Positions 40,048 to 50,459 of a stretch of 64,000 bases of DNA are shown here, one piece after another. The DNA comes from an uncultured Gammaproteobacteria bacterium. Lineage in GTDB: Bacteria > Pseudomonadota > Gammaproteobacteria > CAMYKB01. The number at the start of each line of letters is the position of its first letter. The stretch's first letter is position 1. Location: contig CAMYKB010000023.1 of NCBI GenBank assembly GCA_947258875.1, forward strand, positions 1 to 64,000. Direction: 5' to 3'. The position numbers were made by a program, and so were the translations under genes. The notes below the pieces were generated by a model that worked only from the letters and a program-made list of their open reading frames with translations, was not told the DNA's origin and searched no databases.

Positions 40048-40758
40048 ATGAACAATCCCGAAAACAGCACAAGACAATTTCTCAGGCTCACCCGGAGCCA
40101 GAGAAAGCAGCATATCGTTTTATTAGTTTCCACAACATTACTGATTGTCACCGGATTCATGCTGCAAGCCGATAGCTGGTTTATCGGTATCTTCGGAACT
40201 TTCAGTGAACCGGTATTCTGGTTGCGTGGCTGGATTCACCGAATCTCAGGGGTTCTGGTGACGGTCGTCTGCGCCTATCACTTGCTCTATGTCACGGTGA
40301 CTATGGAAGGCAGAAGCTGGTTCGTGGATATGCTCCCGCGAGGCAAGGATTTTATCGACGCCAGTCAGAACGTCTTATATATGCTGGGCTTCAAGAAGAA
40401 CAGGCCGAAGATGGATCGCTTTTACTATATGGAGAAACTGGAGTACTGGTCGGTGTATTTCGGCATGTTTATTGTCATAGTCACCGGCTTCATGATGTGG
40501 ACAGAATACCTCTGGCCCAAAATCTACCTGGATATCGCGGGTGCATTTCATCTAGGCGAAGCAACATTAGCTGCGCTGGCCATCATCGTCGGGCACATTT
40601 TTTCCGTGCATTACAACCCTCATGTGTATCCGATGAACCGGGCATTTATCGACGGCATGATCTCAGAGGAGCTGATGAAGGAAGAACATCGGCTTTGGTA
40701 TGAACGGCTGATGAAGGATTCCGGCACTCATGAAAAGGATGCAGATCGCAATGGATGA
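40048..40758 (+). CDS. Cytochrome b-type membrane subunit (formate dehydrogenase gamma/b561-like)
   Basis: Hydrophobic, several TMs with histidines (RGWIHRISGVLVTVVCAYHLLYV, GHIFSVHYNPHVYPMNRAFIDG). Confidence 0.85.
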   Translation: MNNPENSTRQFLRLTRSQRKQHIVLLVSTTLLIVTGFMLQADSWFIGIFGTFSEPVFWLRGWIHRISGVLVTVVCAYHLLYVTVTMEGRSWFVDMLPRGKDFIDASQNVLYMLGFKKNRPKMDRFYYMEKLEYWSVYFGMFIVIVTGFMMWTEYLWPKIYLDIAGAFHLGEATLAALAIIVGHIFSVHYNPHVYPMNRAFIDGMISEELMKEEHRLWYERLMKDSGTHEKDADRNG

Positions 40759-41551
40759 CACAGGTTGCTGCCAAGTCCTGAAGCGGCTCGCCGTAGACGT
40801 GCTTATGGTATTGGTCTTTGTTTTGCTGATCGGTATTGCGTTCTGGATATTCTGGGTATATTTCATCCGGGGGCCCGTAGATATCGAAACCAGAGGTTTC
40901 GTATCAAGAACAGTGCAGAACGAGGCCATGCGACCTTCACAGGCGGAAAGGTATACCCTGAGGCACTTTCACAGCCTGGATGAGGTGGTATTGGGTGGAA
41001 TAAAGTCAGAGTCACTGTGTGTCAGATGCCATGGCGACTACCCCCATTCAAAGGAAAAGAAAGTGCGTACTTTTTATAACGCACATTCGTGGTTTATGGC
41101 ATGTGAAGTATGCCATTTGAAGCCGGAAGAGAAAGGTGATGTCGTCTTCCGCTGGCTCGCCCACAATACAGGGGCGGAGCTGACACAACTGCAAGGAGAG
41201 GCAGGCGACTATGGTGCGATGATCGTTCCTGTGAGACTGGATGACGGCGATGTTAAACGACTTGACGAATCCGACGACAAAGAATACATAGAAGAATTTA
41301 TCCGTCTGGAGGAAAATTTGGCTGATTACCAGAAAGAGCTGGCCCAGGAAAGAATACACAAGCCGCTGTCGAAAAAAACCGTGAGTTGTGGCGAATGCCA
41401 TACCACCGACGGCCTGCTAGATTTCAAGGGGCTTCTGTACTCTTCAAAGGTCACGGCACATCTTGAGTCCCTCGATATGGGCGCCATGACCTCCACCTAC
41501 GAGCAATTCCACCTGCCCGCCATTCTAAACCCGAAGCAGAAAACCCACTAG
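40751..41551 (+). CDS. Membrane-anchored triheme c-type cytochrome
   Basis: N-terminal TM and three CXXCH motifs (CVRCH, CEVCH, CGECH); start overlaps the upstream stop. Confidence 0.86.
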   Translation: MDDTGCCQVLKRLAVDVLMVLVFVLLIGIAFWIFWVYFIRGPVDIETRGFVSRTVQNEAMRPSQAERYTLRHFHSLDEVVLGGIKSESLCVRCHGDYPHSKEKKVRTFYNAHSWFMACEVCHLKPEEKGDVVFRWLAHNTGAELTQLQGEAGDYGAMIVPVRLDDGDVKRLDESDDKEYIEEFIRLEENLADYQKELAQERIHKPLSKKTVSCGECHTTDGLLDFKGLLYSSKVTAHLESLDMGAMTSTYEQFHLPAILNPKQKTH

Positions 41552-41636
41552 TCAGGGAGGTGGGGATAAAACAATAACTGGGCTGAGATACAGGCAATAT
41601 CCGACGCAGAATGATCGGTAGGGCAACGCAGCCAAC

Positions 41637-42413
41637 TCAGGCCGCGTTCAGTTCATCAAACAACGCAACATATTCCTGGGTCAGTTTGTGGTTGGGGGCG
41701 AAATGTATCAGGGGTATCGAGCGTTCATGCGATTCACGCATCTTTACTGATGATGACAGCTTGGCGTTGAACACTGGCAAGCCTTCTTCGATAAGTTCGG
41801 CCACGATGCGCGTGGGTTGGCTGGCACGCGGCATATACTGATTGACAACAATACCCTCCACCCGTAAACCCTCGTTGTGGTCGCCCCGCGTCTCCTCGAG
41901 ATTTTCCATAAGCGCATAGAGCGCACTACGGGAAAAGGCGTCGCAGTCGAACGGGATCAGGCAGCTGTGAGCCGCAATCAATGCCGATAGGGTATAAATA
42001 TTGAACGCTGGCGGCGTATCGATATAAATCGCATCGAAAGATTTACTCAGTTCCCGCAGGGCATCACGTAGTTTGTAGATTTTATATTTACTTTCCAGTT
42101 TGGACTGGATATCGGCGAGCTCTGGTGATGACTGGATAATGTAAAGATTTTTATAAGCACTAGCGGTAACATAATCATTTACGGCATAGGGACTGGAACC
42201 GAGTTTGAAACCGAGGTGCTGCTTGAAAAAATCGGCTACCGAAAGATCGGTGGGCTTGAAACGATCCCCCAGCAGGTAATGACTGGCGTTACATTGTGGA
42301 TCGATATCAACAATAAGTGTCTTTTTATCACGCCGCGCACTAATGGCTGCCAGATTGGCCGCGATACTGGATTTACCCACCCCGCCTTTTTGATTAAAAA
42401 CAACCCGTATCAT
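41637..42413 (-). CDS. ParA family ATPase
   Basis: MIRVVFNQKGGVGKSSIAANLAAISARRDKKTLIVDIDPQCNASHYL...DAIYIDTPPAFNIYTLSAL. Confidence 0.93.
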   Translation of the reverse strand: MIRVVFNQKGGVGKSSIAANLAAISARRDKKTLIVDIDPQCNASHYLLGDRFKPTDLSVADFFKQHLGFKLGSSPYAVNDYVTASAYKNLYIIQSSPELADIQSKLESKYKIYKLRDALRELSKSFDAIYIDTPPAFNIYTLSALIAAHSCLIPFDCDAFSRSALYALMENLEETRGDHNEGLRVEGIVVNQYMPRASQPTRIVAELIEEGLPVFNAKLSSSVKMRESHERSIPLIHFAPNHKLTQEYVALFDELNAA

Positions 42414-42506
42414 AGTGAGTTACTTATCCACCCTGCATTAAGTACCGATATACAGATACTGGGAAAGCACAAGCCAGAAGTCAAGCAATGCCGCTGTGTT
42501 ATTGCC

Positions 42507-43925
42507 CTATTGCAGATCTATTAACAGCCGTTGAAATTCAGGCGAATTTTTCAAGATACTCCTTGATGCCTCACGGAGTTGGTCAATGGTATCAGCGGGC
42601 AGGTTAAATGATGTCGGCAAGCCCTTGAAAAGCCGACTGGTTTTCTTGTCAGAAATCGCCTCGAAATTCACCTCGATATAATAAGTACTAATCCCGGCAC
42701 AATCCTCTGTGGATGGTGCGGTATTAGACGCCAGCGTATTCGCTTTGCCTGTGCCACACTGCGCTTTTTGCTGTTCCTCCCAGTCGGCAAGCGCATTGCG
42801 CAACATAGCCACTGTCTCAAAATTGTAGCGATTTATCTGCACATCGGTGGCTGACTTGATGAGCTGCGACAATGTTGGTTCCACCTCAACCTTATCTATC
42901 GCTATATCCGGCTTGGTTTCTGCATTAGCGACGATAATCACCAACTTGCGCACTGGGGCCATCATCTTTGCATAGTGGATATCCTCACCCTGATTTAACA
43001 AGGCAACACCATCTATCGCGCCATGCAGACCCAGGTTGTCTGCCAAGCCCCCATCGAGCAAGTGGATAAAGGGTCGTTCATCCGCATCGAGATAACGCTG
43101 GATTCGTGCCGCACGGTAATAATCACGACTGGATTTCTTCGCTGTTCGCAAGGTATCGACGGCCCACGAGGGGAGCTGGTAACCACAGCGGCCTGCGTAA
43201 TTACGTAGCGTGATCTGGCTGAGTAACACCGGCACAGCAGACGAAGCAGCAACCGCGCGCGACACTGGGAATCTGTTGAGGTCGGAACATATCCAGTCGA
43301 ACTGCTGCTGTGAAAATGTAAACTGGGTTCCAAGAGTAAGGTCCGTGGCATGAATCAATACGATAGGCCCCTGACGAGCCAGCATGTCACCATATGTAGC
43401 ACCGCCAAATAACTTCTGGTCGTAGTAATCTGCGGCGAGTTCGCTGCGATCATAAAGTGGCGACATCAAACGCAGCCAGTATCTTGGAGAGAACAGTCGC
43501 AGCGCCAGTTCCTTTTGTATATTGCGTTTCAGGAAGCGTGACTCGAAATCCTCAAATACACGATCACCATAAAGCCCGAAGTAAGCAGCGGTAAAGCTCC
43601 CACCCGATACCGCAGAAATCATATCAACCTCGTCCAGCAACCGCTGTGTGCGGCCCCGAGCTGTTACCTGCGTTGCAGCCAACTCCTCCAACACACCATA
43701 GGCCAGCGCTGCCGCGCGTGTACCACCACCGGAAAAAGCCAGCACAAGCAAGACGTCCTCTGAATTTTGGGGACGAACAGTGCCAATACGGTAACCCTGC
43801 TGCGTATCGATGCCTTCGATATCGGAATTAATGGGATAATGCGCACAACCACTGACTATAAAAATTACAACAGCCAGAAATACCAGGCGCAGGGATGACA
43901 GGTTGTTTGAGTGAGACGCAGACAT
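42507..43925 (-). CDS. Patatin-like phospholipase lipoprotein
   Basis: Lipobox-like IVSGCAH; LVLAFSGGGTRAAALAYGVLEEL; ISAVSGGSFTAAYFGLYGD; LLDGGLADNLG. Confidence 0.93.
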   Translation of the reverse strand: MSASHSNNLSSLRLVFLAVVIFIVSGCAHYPINSDIEGIDTQQGYRIGTVRPQNSEDVLLVLAFSGGGTRAAALAYGVLEELAATQVTARGRTQRLLDEVDMISAVSGGSFTAAYFGLYGDRVFEDFESRFLKRNIQKELALRLFSPRYWLRLMSPLYDRSELAADYYDQKLFGGATYGDMLARQGPIVLIHATDLTLGTQFTFSQQQFDWICSDLNRFPVSRAVAASSAVPVLLSQITLRNYAGRCGYQLPSWAVDTLRTAKKSSRDYYRAARIQRYLDADERPFIHLLDGGLADNLGLHGAIDGVALLNQGEDIHYAKMMAPVRKLVIIVANAETKPDIAIDKVEVEPTLSQLIKSATDVQINRYNFETVAMLRNALADWEEQQKAQCGTGKANTLASNTAPSTEDCAGISTYYIEVNFEAISDKKTSRLFKGLPTSFNLPADTIDQLREASRSILKNSPEFQRLLIDLQ

Positions 43926-44038
43926 TCAGGTTGCGACCTTATCTGACATATTCATCACTGACAAGACGTTTTATAAGCAAACCACCTCGCCATCACATTC
44001 GCTTGCACATTTGCAACTAGCCCAGCACAATCATTGCT

Positions 44039-45199
44039 ATGATCAGTCAACTCTCACTGAAAGACATGATGGCCCGGCTCATCGGCGCACCATCTATCAG
44101 CAGTTTCGACCCTGCGCTGGATATGGGCAATCGCGCGGTGATCGATATGCTTGCCGAATGGCTTGAAGGCATGGGCTATCAGATCGAGATTCAGGAGTTA
44201 CCCAATCACAGTAACAAAGCCAACCTGATCGCTACCCTGGGGACGGGTGACAATGGCCTGGTGCTTGCCGGTCATACCGACACCGTACCCTATGACGAGC
44301 ACGGCTGGCAAAGCGATCCCTTCAGACTCACCGAAGCCGATGGTCGCTATTACGGGCTCGGCACTTCGGACATGAAAAGTTTTCTCGCACTGGCCATCGA
44401 CGCAGCGCGCGGCCTGCAATCGGCAGATTTGCAGCGACCCCTCACCCTGCTGGCGACGGCTGACGAAGAAAGCACCATGGATGGCGCCAAACTACTCGGT
44501 ACCCGTGGCAAACCCCTGGGCCGTTACTGCGTTATCGGCGAACCCACCAACATGAAGCCGGTGCGTCAGCATAAAGGGATTTTTATGGAAGCTATCCGGC
44601 TGCAAGGGCAGTCGGGACACTCCAGTGATCCCTCGTTGGGCAATAACGCACTGGAGGGGATGCAGCTTGTCATCGAGGAATTACTGGCCTACCGTACACA
44701 GATGCAGGCACGTTACTGCAACGAGGCCTTTGTCATCCCGGTTCCGACACTTAATCTCGGCCATATTCATGGCGGCGACAACCCCAACCGTATCTGCGCG
44801 GATTGTGAACTACACTACGACCTGCGCCCCTTACCCGGCATGGACATCGCCGATTTGCGTAATGAGATTCGTGAACGTGTGAGCATGGTAACGCGGCAGC
44901 GCGGCCTGCTGTGTGAATTTAAAAGCCTGTTCGAGGGCATCCCCGCTATGGAGACAGCGGCAGATTCAAAAATCGTTACCCTGACTGAATCACTGTCAGG
45001 TCATGGCAGTGAAACCGTCGCCTTCGGTACGGAAGGCCCCTACCTCAATGAAATGGGTACTGAAACGGTCATCATGGGACCTGGCGATATTGCTCAGGCA
45101 CACCAGCCGGATGAGTACCTGGCACTCGACCGCATCCAACCCACTGTGGATCTGCTGAAATCACTCATCAAAAACATCTGCGTCGACAATAAAACCTGA
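44039..45199 (+). CDS. argE: Acetylornithine deacetylase
   Basis: LVLAGHTDTVPYDEHGWQSDPFRLTEADGRYYGLGTSDMKSFLALAID...ATADEESTMDGAK. Confidence 0.95.
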   Translation: MISQLSLKDMMARLIGAPSISSFDPALDMGNRAVIDMLAEWLEGMGYQIEIQELPNHSNKANLIATLGTGDNGLVLAGHTDTVPYDEHGWQSDPFRLTEADGRYYGLGTSDMKSFLALAIDAARGLQSADLQRPLTLLATADEESTMDGAKLLGTRGKPLGRYCVIGEPTNMKPVRQHKGIFMEAIRLQGQSGHSSDPSLGNNALEGMQLVIEELLAYRTQMQARYCNEAFVIPVPTLNLGHIHGGDNPNRICADCELHYDLRPLPGMDIADLRNEIRERVSMVTRQRGLLCEFKSLFEGIPAMETAADSKIVTLTESLSGHGSETVAFGTEGPYLNEMGTETVIMGPGDIAQAHQPDEYLALDRIQPTVDLLKSLIKNICVDNKT

Positions 45200-45278
45200 C
45201 CAGCTGCCCTGACATTTAACAAGCCAGCCGTATTCAGATAACATCTGGAGCTGATACCCGAATTATTACGGACAAGCC

Positions 45279-46610
45279 GTGAAGCAAGATAAAAAAGAAT
45301 TTCTGGATATTGCTGGATTTCGTGATGCCGCCCCCTATATCTATGCGCACAGGGGACATATCTTTGTCGTCATGTTCGATGGCGCCGCGATAGAGGGCGA
45401 CGATTTTCCTGCGCTGATACACGACATCGCGCTTTTGCATTGTCTGGGCATAAAGCTGGTACTAGTGCATGGTGCGCGCCCACAAATAGCATCCCGACTC
45501 AAGCGGCATGCTATCCAACAACAATATCATGAAGGTTTGCGAGTAACTGATAGCGATTCACTGGCAATTGTTAAGGAAGCGGTCGGTAGTGTACGCGTGG
45601 AGATAGAGTCTTTATTGTCCACAGGACTCATCAATACCCCCATGTCCGGCATGAAGCTGCGAGTCAATTCCGGCAATTTCATCACCGCGCGGCCGCTGGG
45701 GGTACGCGACGGCATCGATTTCGCACATACCGGCGAGGTGCGCAAGGTCGATGTTGAAGGCATCCGCCAGCAACTCGAACTGGACAACATCGTATTATTG
45801 TCCTGCTTGGGTTATTCACCTTCAGGCGAAACATTCAATTTAAGTGCAGCCGACATCGCCAGCATGACAGCAGCATCATTACAGGCCCATAAACTGATTT
45901 TTATGCTGGAAGGTGAAGTACTGCGCGACAGCAAACGCAAAACAATCAAGCAACTGACCCTGAGCGAAGCGGAGACGCTACTTCAGGGCAGACGTAAATT
46001 AGGAGAGGAGCTACGTACCGCGATCGAGAATGGCGTCAACGCCTGCCTTAATAATGTCAGGCGCGTACACCTGATCGATCGCCATACTGATGGCGCTCTG
46101 CTCAGGGAAATCTATACCCGCGATGGCGATGGCACCGGCACCTTGATCACCGCCGAAACCTACGAAGGTTTACGTCAGGCAACAATTGATGACGTCGGCG
46201 GCATCATCGAACTGATACAACCGCTCGAGGACAGGGGTATGTTGGTACGGCGGTCGCGTGAACAACTTGAACTCGAGATACAACGCTTCAGCGTGATCGA
46301 ACGTGACGGCATGATCATCGCCTGCGCTGCACTTTACCCTTATCCTGAAGAGCATGTTGGCGAATTGACCTGTCTGGCGGTGCATGCCGATTACCAGAAC
46401 AGCGGGCGCGCCGGCATGCTGTTGAAACAGCTTGAGGGTAAGGCCATGGCGCTACACCTGAAAACCCTGTTTGTACTGACGACACATACGGCGCATTGGT
46501 TCCGCGAGCACGGCTTCCACAAAGGCGACTTTAAGGCACTGCCGGTCAAACGCCGCGAACTCTATAACTACCAGCGTAATTCGATTATCTACAGCAAACC
46601 ACTGAAATAA
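45279..46610 (+). CDS. argA: Amino-acid N-acetyltransferase (N-acetylglutamate synthase)
   Basis: FRDAAPYIYAHRGHIFVVMFDGAAIEGDDFPALIHDIALLHCLGIKLVLVHGARPQI; C-terminal GNAT domain. Confidence 0.96.
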   Translation: MKQDKKEFLDIAGFRDAAPYIYAHRGHIFVVMFDGAAIEGDDFPALIHDIALLHCLGIKLVLVHGARPQIASRLKRHAIQQQYHEGLRVTDSDSLAIVKEAVGSVRVEIESLLSTGLINTPMSGMKLRVNSGNFITARPLGVRDGIDFAHTGEVRKVDVEGIRQQLELDNIVLLSCLGYSPSGETFNLSAADIASMTAASLQAHKLIFMLEGEVLRDSKRKTIKQLTLSEAETLLQGRRKLGEELRTAIENGVNACLNNVRRVHLIDRHTDGALLREIYTRDGDGTGTLITAETYEGLRQATIDDVGGIIELIQPLEDRGMLVRRSREQLELEIQRFSVIERDGMIIACAALYPYPEEHVGELTCLAVHADYQNSGRAGMLLKQLEGKAMALHLKTLFVLTTHTAHWFREHGFHKGDFKALPVKRRELYNYQRNSIIYSKPLK

Positions 46611-46800
46611 GCCCTGCTTGTGGGTGAAAACACCCCATGCAAGCAGTAACCATGTGATAGCAATCACATTTTTGAGTACCGCATAATACGATAACGACAA
46701 CCGCCATGAATTGCACTAGCGGCTATCTGCTATTCTAGGCATCACAAATTAACAGCTACTGTTTTTGGATAATACCAACTAGAACGAAGAGGCAACTACT

Positions 46801-47292
46801 ATGAAAAAAATTATCAGCACAACTCTCCTGGCGGCACTCTTAGCACCTTCACTTGTACTGGCGCAAGGTTATATTGGCGGCACACTCGGCCTTAGCGATC
46901 TTGATGGCGAGAATGATATAGGTATTAAATTTTTTGGTGGCTACCGCTTCAATCAGAACCTTGCTGTTGAGGGTGGCTACACCGATTTCGGTACAGCCGA
47001 TGATGGAGGAGTTGATGTTTCAGTCGATGGATTTGAAGTAGCGGCAGTGGGCATATTACCCATGAACCCTCAGATCGATATTTTTGGTAAACTTGGAATA
47101 CTGTTATGGGATGCTGATTTCGATGCAGGTACTTTTGGTAGTGGCAGCGACGATGGCACTGATCTTTTTCTTGGTTTCGGCGCATCTTATAACATAAGCC
47201 CACAACTCTCAGCACGTGCCACGTGGGACTTCTACGATTTTGACAATGGTGACGGCTGGATCTTGGGTGGCGGCTTGACATTTAAGTTTTAA
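46801..47292 (+). CDS. Outer-membrane beta-barrel protein
   Basis: Signal peptide, alternating beta-strands, C-terminal Phe (GWILGGGLTFKF). Confidence 0.82.
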   Translation: MKKIISTTLLAALLAPSLVLAQGYIGGTLGLSDLDGENDIGIKFFGGYRFNQNLAVEGGYTDFGTADDGGVDVSVDGFEVAAVGILPMNPQIDIFGKLGILLWDADFDAGTFGSGSDDGTDLFLGFGASYNISPQLSARATWDFYDFDNGDGWILGGGLTFKF

Positions 47293-47308
47293 ACGCACAC
47301 TTACTGTC

Positions 47309-47339
47309 TAAAAAAACCCCGCGATGCGGGGTTTTTTTA
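47309..47339 (+). terminator. Rho-independent terminator
   Basis: aaaaaaccccgcgatgcggggttttttt. Confidence 0.9.
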
Positions 47340-47362
47340 TCTGTATCTGAATTACTTGTTTA

Positions 47363-48808
47363 TTACAGCTCCTGCGAGCGCAGCACCAACATTTTCTCTA
47401 TTTGCATATCTTCAAACGTGTATGGAATTCCCCCTACGCCCAGGCCGGATTGTCGTAGCCCGGCAAAAGGCATCCAGTCCACCCGGAAGGCTGTATGATC
47501 ATTCACCATCACAGCCGAGGCATCCAGCCTGCGGTAACAACGCATGGCGATATCGATATTCCGTGTAATGACGGATGCCTGAAAAGCAAACGGCAGACTG
47601 TTGGCCCGATGGATCGCGTCATCAATATCATCATAGGGGTACACACAAATAACAGGGCCAAAGATTTCCATACTACTGACCCTGGCATCAGCGGATGGAT
47701 TATAAAGCACAGTGCAGGCGTAAGCACTCTCCGATAATTGCTTACCACCAGTAATTAATTTAGCCCCTTGCTGTACTGCCTCATCAACCCAATTCGCGAC
47801 ACGCTCCGTCTCGCGATGACGAATCAGTGGGCCCACTTCGGTATCAGACAAGATTGGATTGCCAATCGTCATAGCATCCCCAAGTTCTGCAAGCTTATTG
47901 GCAACCGTTTCAGCAATCGAATGGTGTGCAAACACGCGCTGCACTGACACACAGACCTGACCGGCATGATAAAACCCGCCTTTAGCCAATAAAGGCAACG
48001 TATCGTCCAGATCCGCATCCTGCGCAAGTATCACCGGTGCCGCGCCACCGTGTTCGAGCGCACAGCGGGCACCTGGCGCCAACCTTGAACGCAACATCCA
48101 GCCGACCTTGGCGCTGCCGATAAAACTGAAAAAGCCGACACGTTCATCACTCACCAACTGTGTTGCCACACTGAGATCACTGACTACCACTGGTTGGCAG
48201 TACTCATCCGGCAACCCTGCTTCCCGCAGAATTTGCACAAAACGAAAACACGACAATGGTGTATCTTCCGCAGGTTTTATAATAACCGGACAACCCGAGG
48301 CAATTGCCGGACCAACCTGGTGCACAATCAAATTAAGTGGATGATTAAACGCGCTAACCGCCATCACGACACCAATGGGTTCCTTGCGGGTAACGGCCAG
48401 GCGTGATACAGAGGCCGGATTGAGATTCATGGGTATCTCGCGACCACCCTCAGTACGCAGACATTCAATGCAATTTTTGACGCCATCAATGGCGCGTGCC
48501 ACTTCAACTTTTGAGTCCAGTAAAGGCTTGCCACCCTCACGTGCCGCCTCCAGCGCCAGCTTATCCTCCCGCTGCGACATAATAGCGGCTGTTTTTTCCA
48601 GGATGTCGATGCGTTGTTGCGGTGGTAACCAGCGGTCCTTGTCACGGAAAATGGAGTGGGCCGTTGCCATGGCCTGTTCAGCACCTTTAGCATCAATCGC
48701 CGCTACGGTGGCAATCTCCTGCCCATCCCAGGGTGCAGTGACAGTAATCCTGCTATCCGTTTCCTTAATGCCCGGCACCATTATGTTGAAATGTGTTATC
48801 ACTGGCAT
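47363..48808 (-). CDS. Aldehyde dehydrogenase family protein
   Basis: VSAFNHPLNLIVHQVGPAIASGCPVIIKPAEDTPLS...ALEHGGAAPVILAQDADLD...GGFYHAGQVCVSVQRV. Confidence 0.94.
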   Translation of the reverse strand: MPVITHFNIMVPGIKETDSRITVTAPWDGQEIATVAAIDAKGAEQAMATAHSIFRDKDRWLPPQQRIDILEKTAAIMSQREDKLALEAAREGGKPLLDSKVEVARAIDGVKNCIECLRTEGGREIPMNLNPASVSRLAVTRKEPIGVVMAVSAFNHPLNLIVHQVGPAIASGCPVIIKPAEDTPLSCFRFVQILREAGLPDEYCQPVVVSDLSVATQLVSDERVGFFSFIGSAKVGWMLRSRLAPGARCALEHGGAAPVILAQDADLDDTLPLLAKGGFYHAGQVCVSVQRVFAHHSIAETVANKLAELGDAMTIGNPILSDTEVGPLIRHRETERVANWVDEAVQQGAKLITGGKQLSESAYACTVLYNPSADARVSSMEIFGPVICVYPYDDIDDAIHRANSLPFAFQASVITRNIDIAMRCYRRLDASAVMVNDHTAFRVDWMPFAGLRQSGLGVGGIPYTFEDMQIEKMLVLRSQEL

Positions 48809-48824
48809 AACTCCCCACTCTATC

Positions 48825-50459
48825 CTAAATAGGGCACACCAGATTGCCCATCTTCTCGGTAAATTTCATATTTTCCGAGTAATCCACAGGGCAATCGACA
48901 ATCACAACCGTATTGTCCGCGATTGCCTGCTTGAGCACAGGCACCAATTCATCAGTGCTGCTCACTTTATATCCCTTGGCGCCAAAACTTTCTGCATATT
49001 TAACAAAATCAGGGTTGCTGAAATTAATATGACTCTCACGACCGAAATGGCGTAATTGATGCCACTTGATCAGGCCGTATTCACTATCGGTCCAAACAAG
49101 AATCACAATAGCTGCGCCAAGCCGTAAAGCGGTTTCAATTTCCTGTGAATTCATCAGGAACCCGGCGTCACCCGTGACCGTAACGACATTGCGTTCGGGA
49201 TACACCAACTTGGCCGCTATGGCGCCCGGCACACCAATACCCATGGAAGCAAAGCCATTGGAGATGATACAAGTATTGGGCCGTTCTGCTTGATACATGC
49301 GCGCCATCCACATCTTATGTGCACCGACATCAGAAATAACAATATCCTCGGGCGCGAGCACTTGGCGTAAATCCCAGATGATTTTTTGGGGTTTGACCGG
49401 AAACCCTGTATCGTCTGCGTGCTCCTGGAATTCATTCGCAATGGTCTCACGCAACACACCTGCATGGTATTCAGCCTTGGGTGTTGCCATGGCCGCTATA
49501 TTATCGAGCGAGGAACCAATATCGCCAATGACCCCGGCTTCAAGAATATAGTGTTCATCAACCTCGGCGGCACTCTGGTCGATGTGGATAATTTTTTTAT
49601 TCTTTTCCGGGTGCCATAGATGTGGGTGATACTCAACCATGTCATAACCTACGCACACCACCAAATCTGCACGATCAAAACCACAGGCTACAAAATCCCT
49701 TGCCTGCAAACCCACCGTTCCCAGGCTTAGCGGGTGTGAACGTGGTATTACACCCTTGGCCATGAACGTGGTCGCAACAGGGATATTTAGTTTCTCAGCA
49801 AATGTGACAAGATTCCCACCGGCACGACTACGAATCACACCGTTGCCGGCCATGACGATCGGGAACTTCGCTTCACCGATAAGCTCCGCAGCTTGCTGCA
49901 ATTTTTCCTGTGGCGCGACGGGCGACTTGGGACTTTGCACCTTGAGGGGTTGTTTCCCCTCGACCTCCATGCCGGCAATATTCTCGGGGAAGGAGATAAA
50001 GCTACCCCCCGGCTTTTCGCTTTGCGCCGCCTTGAATGCCTTACGTACGACTTCGGGCACAATTTCGGGCTCATAGATTTGTGTACTGTATTTAGAGATC
50101 GGCTCAAACAGATTCACCAGGTCGAGCACCTGGTGACTCTCTTTATGCATACGTGTTGTCGCTCCTTGCCCGGCGATACCGACAATTGGCGCACGATCCA
50201 TATTGGCATCCGCAAAACCGGTCACCAGATTGGTTGCCCCTGGACCCAGTGTCGCCAGACAAACGCCCGCTTTACCCGTCAAACGACCATAGACGTCCGC
50301 CATGAACGCAGCACCTTGCTCATGCCGGGTGGTAATAAACTTGACCGAGCTACCCAGCAATGCGTCCATGACATCAATATTCTCTTCACCGGGAATACCG
50401 AAGATATATTCCACTCCCTCATTTTCCAGGCACTTCACAAACAACTCGGAGGTTTTCAT
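48825..50459 (-). CDS. Acetolactate synthase large-subunit-like ThDP enzyme
   Basis: MKTSELFVKCLENEGVEYIFGIPGEENIDVMDAL...RHEQGAAFMADVYGRLTGKAGVCLATLGPGATNLVTG...VTGDAGFLMNSQEIETALRL. Confidence 0.93.
   Translation of the reverse strand: MKTSELFVKCLENEGVEYIFGIPGEENIDVMDALLGSSVKFITTRHEQGAAFMADVYGRLTGKAGVCLATLGPGATNLVTGFADANMDRAPIVGIAGQGATTRMHKESHQVLDLVNLFEPISKYSTQIYEPEIVPEVVRKAFKAAQSEKPGGSFISFPENIAGMEVEGKQPLKVQSPKSPVAPQEKLQQAAELIGEAKFPIVMAGNGVIRSRAGGNLVTFAEKLNIPVATTFMAKGVIPRSHPLSLGTVGLQARDFVACGFDRADLVVCVGYDMVEYHPHLWHPEKNKKIIHIDQSAAEVDEHYILEAGVIGDIGSSLDNIAAMATPKAEYHAGVLRETIANEFQEHADDTGFPVKPQKIIWDLRQVLAPEDIVISDVGAHKMWMARMYQAERPNTCIISNGFASMGIGVPGAIAAKLVYPERNVVTVTGDAGFLMNSQEIETALRLGAAIVILVWTDSEYGLIKWHQLRHFGRESHINFSNPDFVKYAESFGAKGYKVSSTDELVPVLKQAIADNTVVIVDCPVDYSENMKFTEKMGNLVCPI

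Noticed and set aside
48375-49055. 226-aa plus-strand ORF spanning the ALDH/ALS junction
   Set aside because: Antisense to two well-supported genes; no domain signature.
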